DNA from: Chiua virens
Taxonomy: Eukaryota > Basidiomycota > Agaricomycetes > Boletales > Boletaceae
Direction of reading: 5' to 3'
Length of the DNA stretch: 64,000 nt
Assembly (NCBI GenBank): GCA_019787685.1
Contig: JAHNUO010000001.1
Span: 2,232,001 to 2,296,000, forward strand
In this document: positions 1 to 12,261 of the stretch, in pieces
Layout: the number at the start of each line of letters is the position of its first letter
Position numbering within the stretch: the stretch's first letter is position 1
Notes under the pieces: model-generated
What the model was told of the DNA's origin: nothing
Seen by the model: only the letters and a program-made list of their open reading frames with translations
Databases searched by the model: none
Program-made: the position numbers and the translations under genes

Positions 1-1
1 T

Positions 2-312
2 GGTGCGCAGACGGCGCTAACGCTGGATGATTGTGTCAAGCGAGTCCAGGACATCGCGGATGCGGCGGAGAGGATCAACCCGAACGTGATCGTGCTTTGC
101 CATGGCGGACCGATCGCGACGCCTGAGGACGCCCGGTACGTGATCGGAACGGTCAAGGGTGTGCATGGATTCTGTGAGTTGGCCTCCAACTAAGTGAACC
201 AAAGCTGACGACTTGACCAGTTGGTGCAAGCTCACTAGAGCGATTGCCGGTGGAGGAGGGGGTGAAGAAGGTAACGGTAGAGTTCAAGTCGATTCGGTTA
301 AGTAGTACATAG
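2..312 (+). CDS. TIM-barrel (PEP hydrolase-like / Tm-1 C-terminal type) protein, 3' end
   Basis: Partial gene entering from the left edge. Exons are 2-173 and 221-312, joined across a 47-bp GT-AG intron, and encode the last 87 residues. The visible segment has an ALTLDDCVKRV helix, the strand IVLCHGGPIATPEDARY and the ending GVHGFFGASSLERLPVEEG. This is the C-terminal end of the TIM-barrel family annotated as PEP hydrolase-like or Tm-1-like signal transduction proteins (Pfam PEP_hydrolase). The invariant HGGP loop followed by an acidic residue is intact. The frame closes only after intron removal, because the unspliced frame hits a stop inside the intron. The biochemical role of fungal members is not firmly established, so no reaction is assigned. 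The family call is fairly secure from the HGGPI and GVHGF...GASS motifs. The start and N-terminal domain lie outside the window. Confidence 0.75.
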
Positions 313-419
313 TGTAGGAACAACAACCCAAAACAGTCGCGAACAACAGCGACGAGATCAATTCACGCGTTGTCTGGTCCGCAACTGTAAACGGTCAAAC
401 CAACGGGGTTGGAATAACC

Positions 420-2102
420 ATGGCCCTCCTTTCAGACCGCCAGAGAGAAGAACTGTGCGTCGCACACACGATCTATCAGCTGATGCTCATTGCCAGCCAT
501 CGCATCGATCCAGTCACAAGTCCATGCTCGAGTACCTCCATGCCAATAACTTCATTGGCGCATACAATGCACTCAAGGAGGACTCGGGCGTAGATTACAC
601 CCCCGATCCAAAGACAAAATACGCAGGCCTTTTGGAGAAGAAATGGACCAGCGTCATTCGTTTGCAGAAGAAGGTGCTCCTCGCCCGCTCAGCTACTCAC
701 CAACTTGCGATTAAGCCTTCCTATTCCAGATCATGGACCTTGAGACGCGAAATGCGTCCCTGCAGGAGGAGCTCTCTCTCGCACCCTCAAAGCGCGCTGC
801 AATGCAAGCCGATTGGGTACCACGTGCGCCCGCTGCGCATGTCCTAACCGGCCACAGGCAGAGCATAGCACGCGTAGCTTTCCATCCTCAGTACTCACTC
901 CTCGCATCTGCTAGCGAAGACGCTACTGTCAAAATTTGGGACTGGGAAACAGGTGAATTCGAGAGAACATTAAAGGGACATCAAAAAGGGGTGAATGATG
1001 TCGAATTCGACCACAAGGGTCATCTGCTGGGTGAGTCTTCGCTATTGAATCGGTGGCGCGCGTTCTCATAATCGACACTATCAGTGACGTGCTCATCCGA
1101 TTTGTTCATCAAGATTTGGGATTCTCAGAATGAATGGAAGAACATCAAGACCCTGACTGGTCATGATCATGCCGTTTCATCTGCTCGATTCCTCCCGGGA
1201 GATCAATTTATTGTCAGTGCCAGTTGGGATCATTCTATAAGGATATTCGATGTTGCCTCAGCGTAAGTCCGGCACGCGACGTGGCTGTAACACTTACGGA
1301 CTCGCAGCAAGGCATCTCGTGCGGACAATCATCGGTCATACCGACTGGGTCCGCTATGCTGTTCCGTCCGACGATGGACGACTGTTGGCTAGTGCCTCCA
1401 AGGATCAGGTAGTCTCTCTCGATTCGACTCTCTTCAGCAAGCTAAAGAGTTCGCATAATAGACTGCTCGACTTTGGGACCCGCTTACAGGTGAACAAAAG
1501 ATGGAACTTCGGGGGCACGACCACCAAGTTGAGGTTGTGGTTTTCGCTCCGATTGCGTCGTATAGTGCCATTCGCGAGCTTGCAGGGGTTCCGGTTCGTG
1601 CACGTATGGTGGGTCATACGGAAAATTATCTCACATCACCATTAGAATGCAGATCGGGTGAAGAGGCCTGCCGCATATGTCGCCACGGGTTCGAGAGACA
1701 AGACAATCAAGCTCTGGGACACACAGAGTGGGCAGATGTTGAAAAATCTTGTTGAGTGTCTACTATTATTGTACGAGAGATCCATTAACATCTTGTCAGG
1801 CCGGCCATGACAACTGGGTTCGAGCACTTGTCTTTCATCCCTCGGGCAAACTGTTGCTTTCGGCATCTGACGACAAGACAATTCGGATATGGGAATTATC
1901 GACAGGTAGATGTATGAAGACTGTCGAGGCACACACGCACTTCGTCGCGACCATCGCATGGGGACGGCAAAAGGTGTCCGTAAGCACTGGCAAGTCAAAT
2001 GGACTAGAAGCTGCGGAGTCGAAGTCTGCGGAGCCTGAGAAGCTGGTGAACGTGGTTGCATCAGCTGGAGTCGACCAAATGGTAAAAATCTGGCTGCCAT
2101 AA
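420..2102 (+). CDS. PAC1: PAC1/LIS1, nuclear distribution protein (dynein regulator)
   Basis: WD40 protein that binds cytoplasmic dynein and NudE and is needed for nuclear migration and spindle positioning. Eight exons (420-454, 514-673, 730-1030, 1085-1262, 1312-1408, 1462-1593, 1646-1750, 1800-2102) sum to 436 codons plus stop, close to the roughly 410-440 residues usual for LIS1. The N-terminus [20 protein letters not shown] is the LisH dimerisation motif, followed by a short coiled coil ([16 protein letters not shown]). Seven WD repeats follow, with typical GH and IRIFD/IKLWD/IRIWE ends. The intron ending at 1311 uses an AAG acceptor to keep the repeat intact. The start is fixed by the canonical MALLS N-terminus. 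The next gene starts 442 bp downstream on the same strand, and both products act on microtubules. Nothing is disrupted. Confidence 0.96.
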
Positions 2103-2544
2103 TGAGAATGAACCCTCCAGGTTGACGTCCCACGAGGAGTATGCGAGGCTGGCGCGAGTATCCTCCTTTGATCTGTGATTTGAGTGAGACGTCTGTCTTA
2201 CGAGTGCTGTTAGGGTAAGCTGATGCATTGGACTCAGGTTTAGCTGCAGAGACAGAACGTTCGTTTACGACACGCAGAATGCGTACACTCACGATCCTTG
2301 ATTCGTATTTCATCACCACCTTCTCGGTCGTTTCATAGCTTTCAGCATACCCGTACTACATAATTCTATATATTTTACCTCTGGCATGCGCTGGGCGATG
2401 GGTTGATTTTCAAGTTTTGACGTTCTTGGCGACATTAGTGTGATATTCGTTGAAAGGTGCCCTGGCCGTGTGAGCTGAAACGTTAGTTGTGGTCGGCAAC
2501 GCCCGCCAATTTCCCTTCCAACCACTGTCAACACTAGCGCAGCG

Positions 2545-5500
2545 ATGGCGCCCCACTCGTCGTCGCCGTCGTCGTCTTCGTCGGGCGCGACGACTTCTGT
2601 CCAAGTTGGCGAGTTCACTGTTTTCGTCTACACGTCGACGTACTCATGTCCTCCACCCATGCAGCGTTGCGCATTCGGCCTACGACCTCAGCAGACCTTG
2701 TGTCGATTCCCGCTCGCTTTCAGAGGACTGTCATTCACGCGACAAACTCCACCACAGTTTCGGTCGACGCCGTCTCTGCTACCCCCACCGCCTCCGGTGC
2801 TGCTACTGCATCTTCTTCCCCTTCTACACCTGGCAAAAAACAAGTCTTCACTTTCGATCAAGTCCATTCTCCAAATACCACCCAACATGCACTCTTTACG
2901 GGCACTGCTCAACCTCTCCTTGAGCGTTTCCTCGAAGGGTTTAATTGCACCATTCTCGCCTATGGCCAAACCAGCAGCGGCAAGACCTTTACTATGACCG
3001 GTATCGACTTGGACGCCAATCCTTCAGATCCGAATAATGGCATGGGAATTATACCGCGCGCTGTATCAACGATATTTTCTCAAGCAAAGAAGCTCAAGGA
3101 CGAACGCGGCGGGTCATGGAATTTCAGTATCAAAGGTTCCTTCATAGAAGTGTATAATGAAGATTTAATTGACCTCCTGAGTTCGGATGAAGCCATGGGC
3201 GCGCGCCGTGAAGTGCAGATAAGGGAAGGAAAAGATGGTTCTATCATTTGGGGTGGTCTTCGGGAGGTCAACGTCCGAAATACCAATGAAGTCATGAAGT
3301 ACGTGATATTGGCACGTTGATGCCCCTGTCGGCCCGGTCTGATCAGTTCGCAGCCTTATTCGACAGGGAACCTCTATTAGACGCACGAACGAGACTGACA
3401 TGAATGCCCAATCCTCTCGTTCGCATGCCATATTTTCGTTGACGCTTACTCAGAAGAAGTTTACTGGTTCTGGTCCTCCTCCTCGGTCATCATCACCGTT
3501 ACCCCCTAATGGTCGTTCGCCTTCGCGACTCGCCCGTCCAGGATCTCTCTATACCGGTTCACCCACATCCGCCAGAGTCTCTTCTCCTACTATGGGCCGA
3601 CCAGCTACCCCTAGTTTCCACGCCGCAATGGGGAGGGGAGGAGGACTGCGGCCGGCCAGTTCACTTGGTTTGCGCCCTCCAGATGGCCGCGCAGCTGATA
3701 ATGATGATGATAGCGGCGAATGGACAACGATTGTCTCCAAGTTTCACTTTGTTGACTTGGCTGGTTCAGAACGGGTAATCTACTTCTCTTCTTGATTTCC
3801 TTGTCAACTAATTTCAAGTCCAGCTCAAACGAACCGCTGCCGCCGGAGAACGCATCAAGGAGGGCATTTCCATTAACAGCGGTCTTTTAGCCCTGGGGAA
3901 TGTTATTTCAGCCCTCGGTGACCCTTCTCGCGCAAAATCTCACACAAACTCGCACGTACCTTATCGTGACTCTAAACTTACTCGCCTTCTTCAAGACTCG
4001 CTCGGCGGCAATGCGCACACCCTCATGATCGCTTGTGTCAGTCCAACCGAGTGGAACGTAGCCGAGACAGTGAATACCCTCAAATACGCCAATCGTGCCA
4101 GGAACATAAAAAATCGGGCAATCGTTAACGAGAAAGAGGACTGGGACGATATGGAGTGGTTGCAAAGCACTGTCGCCCGCTTGCGCAAAGAGCTCAAGCA
4201 AATCAAGGAAAGTGGCGGAATCGTTGGTCCTGGCTCGGGGGAATCAGCACGTAGTGTCTCTCAACCGACAGAAGGCCCCAACAAGAGGCTCATCGCTCAG
4301 ATGACTGAGCTCCAGAACAACTACGAGGATTTGAGGGAGAAGTATGTCGATCGTACCGAAGAGCTCACAAGACTCCGTCGCGAGCTAGGCGAACGTCACC
4401 GGTCATCTACAGGTGGAACCGTGGGTGGCACTGGCAAGTATGAAGAGATCGTGGGGCCCGTAATTGAAGAATATGAGAAGACAATCAGTGCCATGGAAGC
4501 AGAATTAGGCTTGAACCGGGCAGCTTTGCGCTTGACGAACGAATTAGTGGAGGAGAAGGAAGACGAACTAGTGCAAATAACCGAGCAGCACAGTGCCACG
4601 GAACTCTACATGGAGGAGCTTAGGTCGCGACTAGGGAAGCTGGCAGAACGTGAAGCTTCTACCGAGGTACGTTGAGCTTTGTAAACATATCTTTACCTAC
4701 TCATTGGGCGTGCCATAGGCCTATGTCCGTGATCTTGAGGAGAAGGTGAAATCGTATGATGAGACCTCAATGTCTTCCAGCGAGTCCCTCACCGACCTCA
4801 GACGGGAGCTGGCTCGTTACAAGGAAGCCGAATCTCATTCCGCGTCGTACATATCCGAGCTCGAAACTCGTCTTGCCAAATCCGATGAATCTGTTCTCTC
4901 GCTGCAACAAACCATTACGCGGCTCGAGAGTGACTCTGAGAGACGTTCCGAAGAAGTGGCGGCACTTCAAGCACGGCTAGAGAACCTGGAACGGGATGGG
5001 GCAAGCTGGCGCACGGACCTGGAGGAACGAGAAAGAAAGGTGAAGGACCTAGAGTTCAAAATGGAGGAGTGGGAGCGGAAGAAGAAAGAGGCCAACGAAG
5101 AACGTGCGCGTTTGAGCGGTATGGTTGGCGAAGTCGAGCAGGCAAGGCGGAACCTTCAAGACTCAAACAAAACCGATATGTCTTCATCTTCTGGCACTAG
5201 CACCCCAGCCACAGCTGATCTTTCGCTGGAGAACCAATTGATTGCGCTGCAGCAGACGCATGCTGCAACTCTCGGCGATCTCTCTTCCGTGACCGCCAAA
5301 TACCGCGACGCGTTGCAAGAGATAGCTGACCTCGCAGCCCAGATTCAAGAGGCGAAACTTGCCAATCCGACCATCCCGGAATCATCGGTCCTCGAAAGTG
5401 TAGAGACCACGTCTGTCCGACGAAAAACGACCGGCTTAAGGAGCAAGGAAATAATGACAGAGTCCCAGCTTGACATATCCCCACGGAAGTCTTTTTTCCG

Positions 5501-8500
5501 GCAGGCGGTCTCGTTGGAGTCTTTTCATGGAAGGTATTGTCTTATGCCATGCACTTGCGCAACTATGCTCACGTCTTATCTGACTAGGTCGGCCTCTCAC
5601 TCGCTTGCGCCGTCCTTGTCGTTATCGCAGGAGCTCTCATCAGCTCGCTCTCGCAAAACGTCTAACTCCAGTCACGGGACCGCTGGCTCAATTTCATACT
5701 CCCCTACCCCTCCCAACTTTGCTTTCTCCGTCGCAAATTATAATGGCAACGTTACTCCAACCGAACAGCGTTCTGCTTCTAGCATGGAGAAAGAGATAAT
5801 GCGCCTACAAGAAGTTTTAAAGGAGCGTGAAGCAGAAATTACTGTTTTGGAGGCTACCTTGAAAGAGAAAGAGCAAGCAGACGCAGCCTCACTTTCGGCC
5901 GAGATATCCAAAGAACCGGAGGATCATACCATGCATTTATCTGCTACCACCATTCAAAAGTTCAACGCGGTTCGTAGGAACATGCAACTCCACGGAGTCT
6001 CATCTGCTGCAAATGACTTCAATGCGGATGCGGATGTAGATGAGTCGTTGGATCGTCTCAACGAGCTTATGTTGTGAGGACATTTTTGCACACTCTTTGC
6101 TGCTCGATAATAAGTCTCCGCTGCGTTTAGATCCATGGCTCAGAAAGAATCCCAACATAGTGAATTGGTCGATTCATTGAACGATCAACTAGCTCAAATT
6201 CGTCGGGCGCACGATGAACTTGTTACCCTCTCCAGGGATCAGGTATGCTTATCTTCGCCAAGCGATCCATCTGGGTCTGACATATTTATTGTTTGCAGAC
6301 CTTGAACATGTCGAATGAACTCGAGGGTCTGCGTGCTAAGCATGATCATACTTTCACCGAATTGGAGTTAGTTCGTCAACGCGAACAAGAGATGATAGAA
6401 AGCATCAAGAAGGCAGAAAGCGACCATGCTACTGCCATCGACGCGTTGCGCAGTTCTCACGAAGAAGCTCTTAGAGCGAAAGGCGTAGAGGTCGATGAGC
6501 TCGTTGCATGCCTCAAGGGTGAACATGAGACCGCGGTCGGACAGCTCCAGAATCAGCTTTCCACAGCAACGGCTGCGCTTGACCAAGCCCTCAAAGACCA
6601 CGAAGAAGCGTTCGGCAAATTAAAAGCGGAACACGAAGAAGAGCTTCAGCGTGTGTCAAAGGGAGGGAAAGCTGTGCTTGAGCGGCTAGCCGAAGAACAC
6701 CGAGAGGCGCTCAGCATCGCCGCATCCGAACACGCTGAGACGATGAAACGTAAGGAGGAGAACACCGCAGCCGACCTGTCTCGTACTGAGGAGGAGTACT
6801 ACAATGCGTTGACGAAGCTCCGCAACGACCACGCCGAGGCACTGCGAAAGCAGGCTGAGGAGGCCGCTTCTACACTCGAACGTCTTCGCGAGGACCATGC
6901 GAGCGAAATGCGCATGGCCGAGAAGGCTCGTGACTGTTCACTATCTGAATCCCAGTCTGCTCGCGATCAAGCTCTTTGCGAACTGCAGGAAGAGCACACC
7001 GCCGCCATTGCGAGAAGAGATGCTATGTATGCGGAGGACATGGAAAAGCTCAAGTCCGAGCATGCTCAGATTCTCACAAACAAGGAAGAGGATTATAGAG
7101 CAAGGCGAGAGCACACCAAACGGGAGCACACCACCGCACTGGCAGTTACCAGAGAGCAATCGGAAGCTCAGATCGAAGAACTCACAAAGTCGATCACACA
7201 ACTGGAACGAGAAGCCACTGCCGCTGCCGACAAGGCACGCGAGGAACACGAGTCATCGATCCAGGAACTCCAGGAACGACAAGCTGCTGTTTTGCAAGAG
7301 GTTACCCGTGGCCACGAAGGCGAGGTTGCTGGCCTGAAGAAGGCGCATCTTGAAGCTATCCGCGTTTCCAACCTGCAGCATGACGAAGAACGCCTGGCAG
7401 TTATTAGGGCCCATGACGACACTGTCAAAAACCTTCAAGCAGAGCATGAAGCTGCGTTGGGTAACTTGATGTCAGCCCTTCAAAGTGTGCGGGACGAACA
7501 TGCAATTATCCTTGCAGAAACAAAAACAGCGTCTGAGAATGCACTTGTCGAAGAGCGTAACCGCTCTGCAGCCGCACTGGCAGAACTTGAACAGCACCAC
7601 GCGGATGCGCATAACAAGATCCTATTCAAATATCAGACTCTTGAAGGGGAACTCGAAATTTTTCGTATCGATTTCAAGACATCCCAAGAGAGGCACTCTC
7701 AAGCATTGGATAAGGAGCGACAGCACTCTGCGTCCAGCCTAACGGAGCTAGAAAAGATGCGTGTAACCGAGCGAGATGCTATGCTGAACGACCTCGACAA
7801 GCTCAGGGAGCAGCTCGAATCGCACCAGGCGGCACTCGGGGAGTTAGCTGCGACCCAGGGTTTGCAGAGTCGAACCATCGAGGAAAAGTCGCAAATCATC
7901 GTGACGATGGAGGGAGAACTAGTGGCTACCCGATCGGATAACAACCGTCTTCGAGGGGAGCTGGAAAAGGTCCAGACTGAGTTCGACAAGGCTACTGTGG
8001 AACAGACAAGACTGAAGCAAGAAGTGTCTCATCGAGATTCCCTTGCCGATGAGCTGGAGAGGCATCGTTCTCTGATCGCTGAGATGCAGGATAACCTTCA
8101 GCGTGTCAAGGATGAGAAGGATACTTTGCAGGCCGAGAAGAACAAGCAGGAGGGTGCCGTGCGCGATCTGCAGGCGCAATTGGCACGCAACTCTGGTGTT
8201 CCTGAAACTCCTCAGCGTGTCCCGTCGGATCGCAACATGGCATTTTCTAGAGTGAACGGCTTAAACGGCAAGCTTCCCCCGCCGACCCCTCCTCCTTCTG
8301 TTCCACCCCCACCCGCACCGAAAACGCAGGAGTCTCATTCCAGCGTGTCGACTCAATCGTCCGCTATCTCACCATCGACTTCCAAGGATTCGCAAATTGA
8401 CTCGCCCGCAACATCCATCGCGTCGGTCAGCATCTCTGGCGGATCTCCCCTTGATACCAAAGCTGCCGCAGGCAAGATTGAGGATCAAGCGAGGGCTATT

Positions 8501-8936
8501 AACGAACAGGAGGTAATGATCAAAACGCTCAATAAGCAACTGTCACACTGTGAGAGCGATCTGGCCACCCACATGGATCTTGTAAGCACGCTTGAGACGT
8601 CACTGAGCGACTCGGAAAAGAATTGTACGTTCTCACACTCTCCCACGGATGAGTATTGACGTGGAATCCCCCGCATTAGTGCGAAAGGCCCGGATGCAAG
8701 CAACGGAACTTGCGAGGGAACGAGACAGCCTGAATGCACAACTAGAAACGCTTCGTAATGAGCTTCAGGAAGCTCGGCGGGAGGTTGTTACTGTTCGGAG
8801 ATCTATTGTGGAAGAAAAGCAGTCGTTGGAGTCCCGATTAGATGAGGAGCGGCGAGCCAAGGAACGTGCGCGCGCGCAACTCGACTCTCGAATGGATGAG
8901 TTGCAGAAACGGAAGTCCAAGTTTGCGTGCATCTGA
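2545..8936 (+). CDS. Kinesin motor protein, kinesin-4 / KIF4-like, long coiled coil
   Basis: Plus-end-type microtubule motor with an N-terminal motor and a very long stalk. Nine exons (2545-2608, 2665-3298, 3354-3774, 3824-4666, 4719-5533, 5588-6073, 6131-6242, 6299-8624, 8680-8936) sum to 1985 codons plus stop. The motor starts at VQVALRIRP and has the P-loop GQTSSGKT near residue 120, switch [12 protein letters not shown] and switch II DLAGSERLKR. Between the two switches sits an insertion of roughly 90 residues rich in S, P and R with an acidic patch (nt about 3460-3735). The stalk is heptad-rich with many EEH/EHE repeats. A proline-rich stretch ([15 protein letters not shown], nt about 8277-8320) precedes a last coiled coil. 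Intron 1 (2609-2664) has a GC donor (GCGAGT), and only this junction restores VQVALRIRP. The kinesin-4 subfamily is an inference from the N-terminus and length. Confidence 0.9.
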
Positions 8937-9357
8937 GGGCTTGAATATCCTATTCTCTATGCCCGTATTTTTTCTTTTTTCTTTTTTTTTGTTCCTGTTC
9001 TCTCGTTGATTGCTCGTGTTACTGTACGCTGTTTTTGGACCCCATGAGCTCGAGTTCTTGTCTTGCAGATACCCTTGTCGCCCACCCACGCTCGTTTTTC
9101 CGTTAGCTTATATGGTCTACTATGAAGTACCGGTAGTTACATGCATGTTACAATACGAGGCTCTGTTGGATCTGGGTGGGTCGAGACTGCTGGCAGTTCA
9201 AGTTGGGCGCGGTCGGATCTCCGACGAGCGGGGATGCTGCGGCTTCCGTAAGAGGTGTGGGGCCAGACCGTAAACATAACCGGCGAATTTAAATGGAGAC
9301 GCCCAACTTCACGTCCTTATTTACTAACTTTCGCTTTCCCCACCGAATCCCTTCACC
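8937..9357 (+). other. Intergenic region, kinesin 3' flank and SDR 5' flank
   Basis: 421 bp without a recognisable gene. A pyrimidine run (TTTTTTCTTTTTTCTTTTTT type, about 8965-8990) follows the kinesin stop and may belong to its 3' UTR. No clear TATA box precedes the SDR start. Open frames here are short and match nothing I know. Confidence 0.5.
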
Positions 9358-10901
9358 ATGAGTTTTACTGTCCTTGCTCGTTTCGCGTCCTACACGTTGC
9401 GTTCTCGCTCTGTCGTGTCTCATGCGCGGTTCCAGAGCACTGCCATCTCACGTAGGACGCCTCGTGTGCTTCCTTCCTTTTCCCTCGAGAATAAGGTAAG
9501 CGCGCTGCTCTGACGACTAGTGAAAACACTGAGCATTCTTAGGTGTGTGTCGTCACTGGGGCTGCACGAGGTTTGGGAAACGAATTCTGTAACGCGTTTA
9601 TCCAATCGTACGTGACCAACTTTGGAAATCCGGCTGCTCCTAAAATCTCTGGCAGGGGCTGCACGCAACTAGCCATAATTGACCTGAAGGAAACCGAGGC
9701 CAAAGCTGCCGCGGATGAGCTACTGCAGAATGCATGCGGTCAGTGGTGATGTTGGTTCGCCAAGACCGGCTACTGAAGACAATCCCAAGTTAACAGCGAC
9801 CTCAAACGAGACGACTTCAATGTAATTGGCGTCGGATGTGATGTCTCATCAGAATTGTCGGTGCAGAAAGCGTTTGAAACTGTCATGGATACGTTTGGGC
9901 GCGTTGACTCTGTCGTTGCGTCTGCGGGTAAGTTTTGGATGATCCGACCGACACGGAACGTATGCTGTAATTTCGGCAGGTATTGTGGAGAACTACTCCG
10001 CATTCGAGTGAGTACTTGGACAGTTGGACAGGCAGCGCTGATGCTATGTCATTCATAGCTATCCATTCGACCGGATCAAACGGTTGTATGATATCAATGT
10101 TCATGGAGCGTTTTTCACAGCACGTGAGGCTGCACGGAACATGATACCCAAAGGAGGGGGATCGATTGTGTTGGTGGCTAGTATGAGTGCTTCGGTGCGG
10201 TCCAAACACGATATACTCGGTGGAAGAAGTACTAACCTGGTCGATGCAACACTAGATCATCAACATTCCGCAGGTGGGTTCTAATAGCGATACATCGGTC
10301 GGTTCTAAGTAATTGCGCACAGCCACAAACGCCGTACAATGCATCCAAAGCGGGTAAGTGAACATGCCTGTGGAGAACTAAGGGCCGAAATGACGTTTGG
10401 GGCATTGTATGTAGCGGTTCGACATATGGCGTCTAGTTTGGCGGTGGAATGGGCTAAAAAGGAAGTGCGGGTAAACACACTGAGGTGAGATACGACGCGG
10501 TTGCTTGAACTATCTGTGCGTTGGCTGATGCTATGGCAAGCCCCGGATACATGCTGACAAAGTTGACGAAGACGATCTTGGCGCACGATGCTGAACTCAA
10601 GGTGAGCAGGCGATTCCGGGCGAATCAACTTGCTGAGATCACGACAGAAAACGTGGGAGAGCCTGACACCGATGGGCAAGGTGGGGTTGCTTCTGTGATG
10701 TTGGATATGGCAAGGCTAATGTGATATTACTGTGACAGATGGGTGAACCAGATGATCTTTCCGTGGGTGTGATCGTGGAATTGCATGGAGCGAGATACTG
10801 ACTGAGTTTGACAGGGCGCAATCGTATTCCTTGCAAGCGATGCATCGCGGTTCGTGACCGGAGCCGAAATTCGTGTCGACGGAGGATACTGCATTATCTA
10901 G
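9358..10901 (+). CDS. Short-chain dehydrogenase/reductase (SDR), probably mitochondrial
   Basis: NAD(P)-dependent oxidoreductase of the classical SDR family, closest in style to fungal sorbose, xylulose or mannitol reductase-like enzymes. Twelve exons from 9358-9495 to 10815-10901 sum to 319 codons plus stop. The first 45 or so residues are Arg/Ser-rich with no acidic residue until near the end (MSFTVLARFASYTLRSRSV...), which resembles a mitochondrial presequence. The Rossmann motif is TGAARGLG near residue 52. The catalytic motifs are YDINVHGAFF, then SMSAS, and Y-x3-K in YNASK. The C-terminal substrate loop starts at SPGYM, and the protein ends RVDGGYCII. Exon 6 (10256-10273) is only 18 nt and supplies IINIPQ. 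The first coding block contains an insertion (YVTNFGNPAAPKISG) that is longer than in most bacterial SDRs. The substrate is not deducible from sequence. Confidence 0.88.
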
Positions 10902-11024
10902 TAATCACTGGGTTGGTTACTTACGGGATATTCCGAGATTCGGACGGGATTGGGTCGTCGACGTCATAGGTTGATTGCAGTCTCATGTTCTAGTACTTCT
11001 AGTTACTCGTGCAATTTCTCCCTC

Positions 11025-12261
11025 ATGTCTCTTCCTCCCGCAAAGCAGTCACCTCCAGTTTCCACCTTCGAGTTTACCAAAAGAAAACGTTGGGCCGACC
11101 TTCTCATACATGAACTCTCGGATGCAATCGTCTTTGTCCTCTCTAGTGACGCCCACATCTGGTTCTGTGGTCGCGCTGTCTGGGAGCTCCTTGGCTGGTC
11201 TGACACTGAGCTCATCGATCGCCCCTTCACAGACCTCGTTAACCGTAGGTCCTTTTCATCTCACATCGCCGTCCGTCCGACATCCACCGTCCCACAGTGG
11301 AGGACCAACTCGCGTTCCATGTCGCTTTTGACGAGTCTCTCCGCACTCGCGCAGAGATGAACTCCTACGTCCGCCTTAAGGCCAGGTCTCCCATCACTGC
11401 CCAAAATATCCCTCAGTCCGAGATTCTCTTTGAAGTAAAGGGCTATCCATACTTTATCGAGAACGAATTGGCCGCTCGGTGTATTTTCGCCGTTGCAAAG
11501 CCCTACCCAAGTCGCAATATTGCCATGTAGGACCCTCTCATTCTCGATAGTTCGATGGCTCTCCTAACCTCTGCCTTTTCGAGGCTGAACACGTTTCTAG
11601 AACTAAAAGTAGAGAACGAACGTCTGCAGAAACGACTCGCAGAGCTGCGTGTGCGTGCCCCATCGCCATCCGCTCCAATATCGGGTCCATCTACCGCCCC
11701 CACCTATACCCTTCGATCATTGACATCCTCCGTCCCCCGATCCATTGCCCCATCTATCTCTCTTCCCTCTGCTGACGTTCCTGCTGTACATTCTTCCCAA
11801 CAACTAGCGCGCTTTCCCTATGACAATTTCGGTTCGGCAAGTCAGCTGCAAGGCTCTGTGTATGAATCCCTCGGCCTGCATCCATTCAGCGGACAGTACG
11901 CATCTGCCTCAAATGCACAGCCCACAGATGATGATTTCGGCGATGACACCGTGAGGCGGAAAAAGGTTTTCCAAGTTTCCCCTTGTAAGACATACGACTC
12001 ATATGATTCACCAGCTGCGCAAATTCCATAATGTGGAACAATACGTCTGCGTGACCTGCGGGAGAACCGACTCTCCTGAATGGCGCAAGGTAAAAGTGTC
12101 GCCCAATCTTGTCTCGTTTTGCGTGTTTACGGCTTTTCAAGGGACCGCAGGGACCTAAAACGTTGTGCAATGCATGCGGCTTGCGTTGGGCAAAAGAAGT
12201 CCGCAGCAAGGTCGACGAAAACGCTGCGCCAGGACCGAGTAACACAGCGGATAACGCCTAG
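11025..12261 (+). CDS. WC-2-type PAS / GATA zinc-finger transcription factor
   Basis: Fungal light-response regulator of the White Collar-2 class. In characterised fungi WC-2 pairs with the flavin photoreceptor WC-1 and binds GATA-containing light-response elements. Five exons (11025-11244, 11298-11526, 11584-11965, 12015-12089, 12142-12261) sum to 341 codons plus stop. Residues about 20-160 form a PAS domain ([34 protein letters not shown]). A short leucine-rich coiled segment follows ([17 protein letters not shown]), then a Ser/Pro-rich linker. One GATA finger near residues 289-314 has CVTC, an 18-residue loop with SPEWRKGP, and [10 protein letters not shown]. The C2-C18-C2 spacing and the single C-terminal finger fit WC-2 and not WC-1. 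The partner WC-1 is not in this window. The start at 11025 is the first ATG in frame before the PAS domain. The acceptor before LNTFLEL (GAG) is my least certain junction. Confidence 0.88.

Noticed and set aside
1642..2319. 225-codon minus frame opposite PAC1
   Set aside because: It spans PAC1 exons and an intron and has no recognisable domain.
7168..7447. Open frames on the minus strand within the kinesin coiled coil
   Set aside because: They are shadows of a GAG/CTC-rich heptad-repeat coding region and have no motifs or splice structure of their own.
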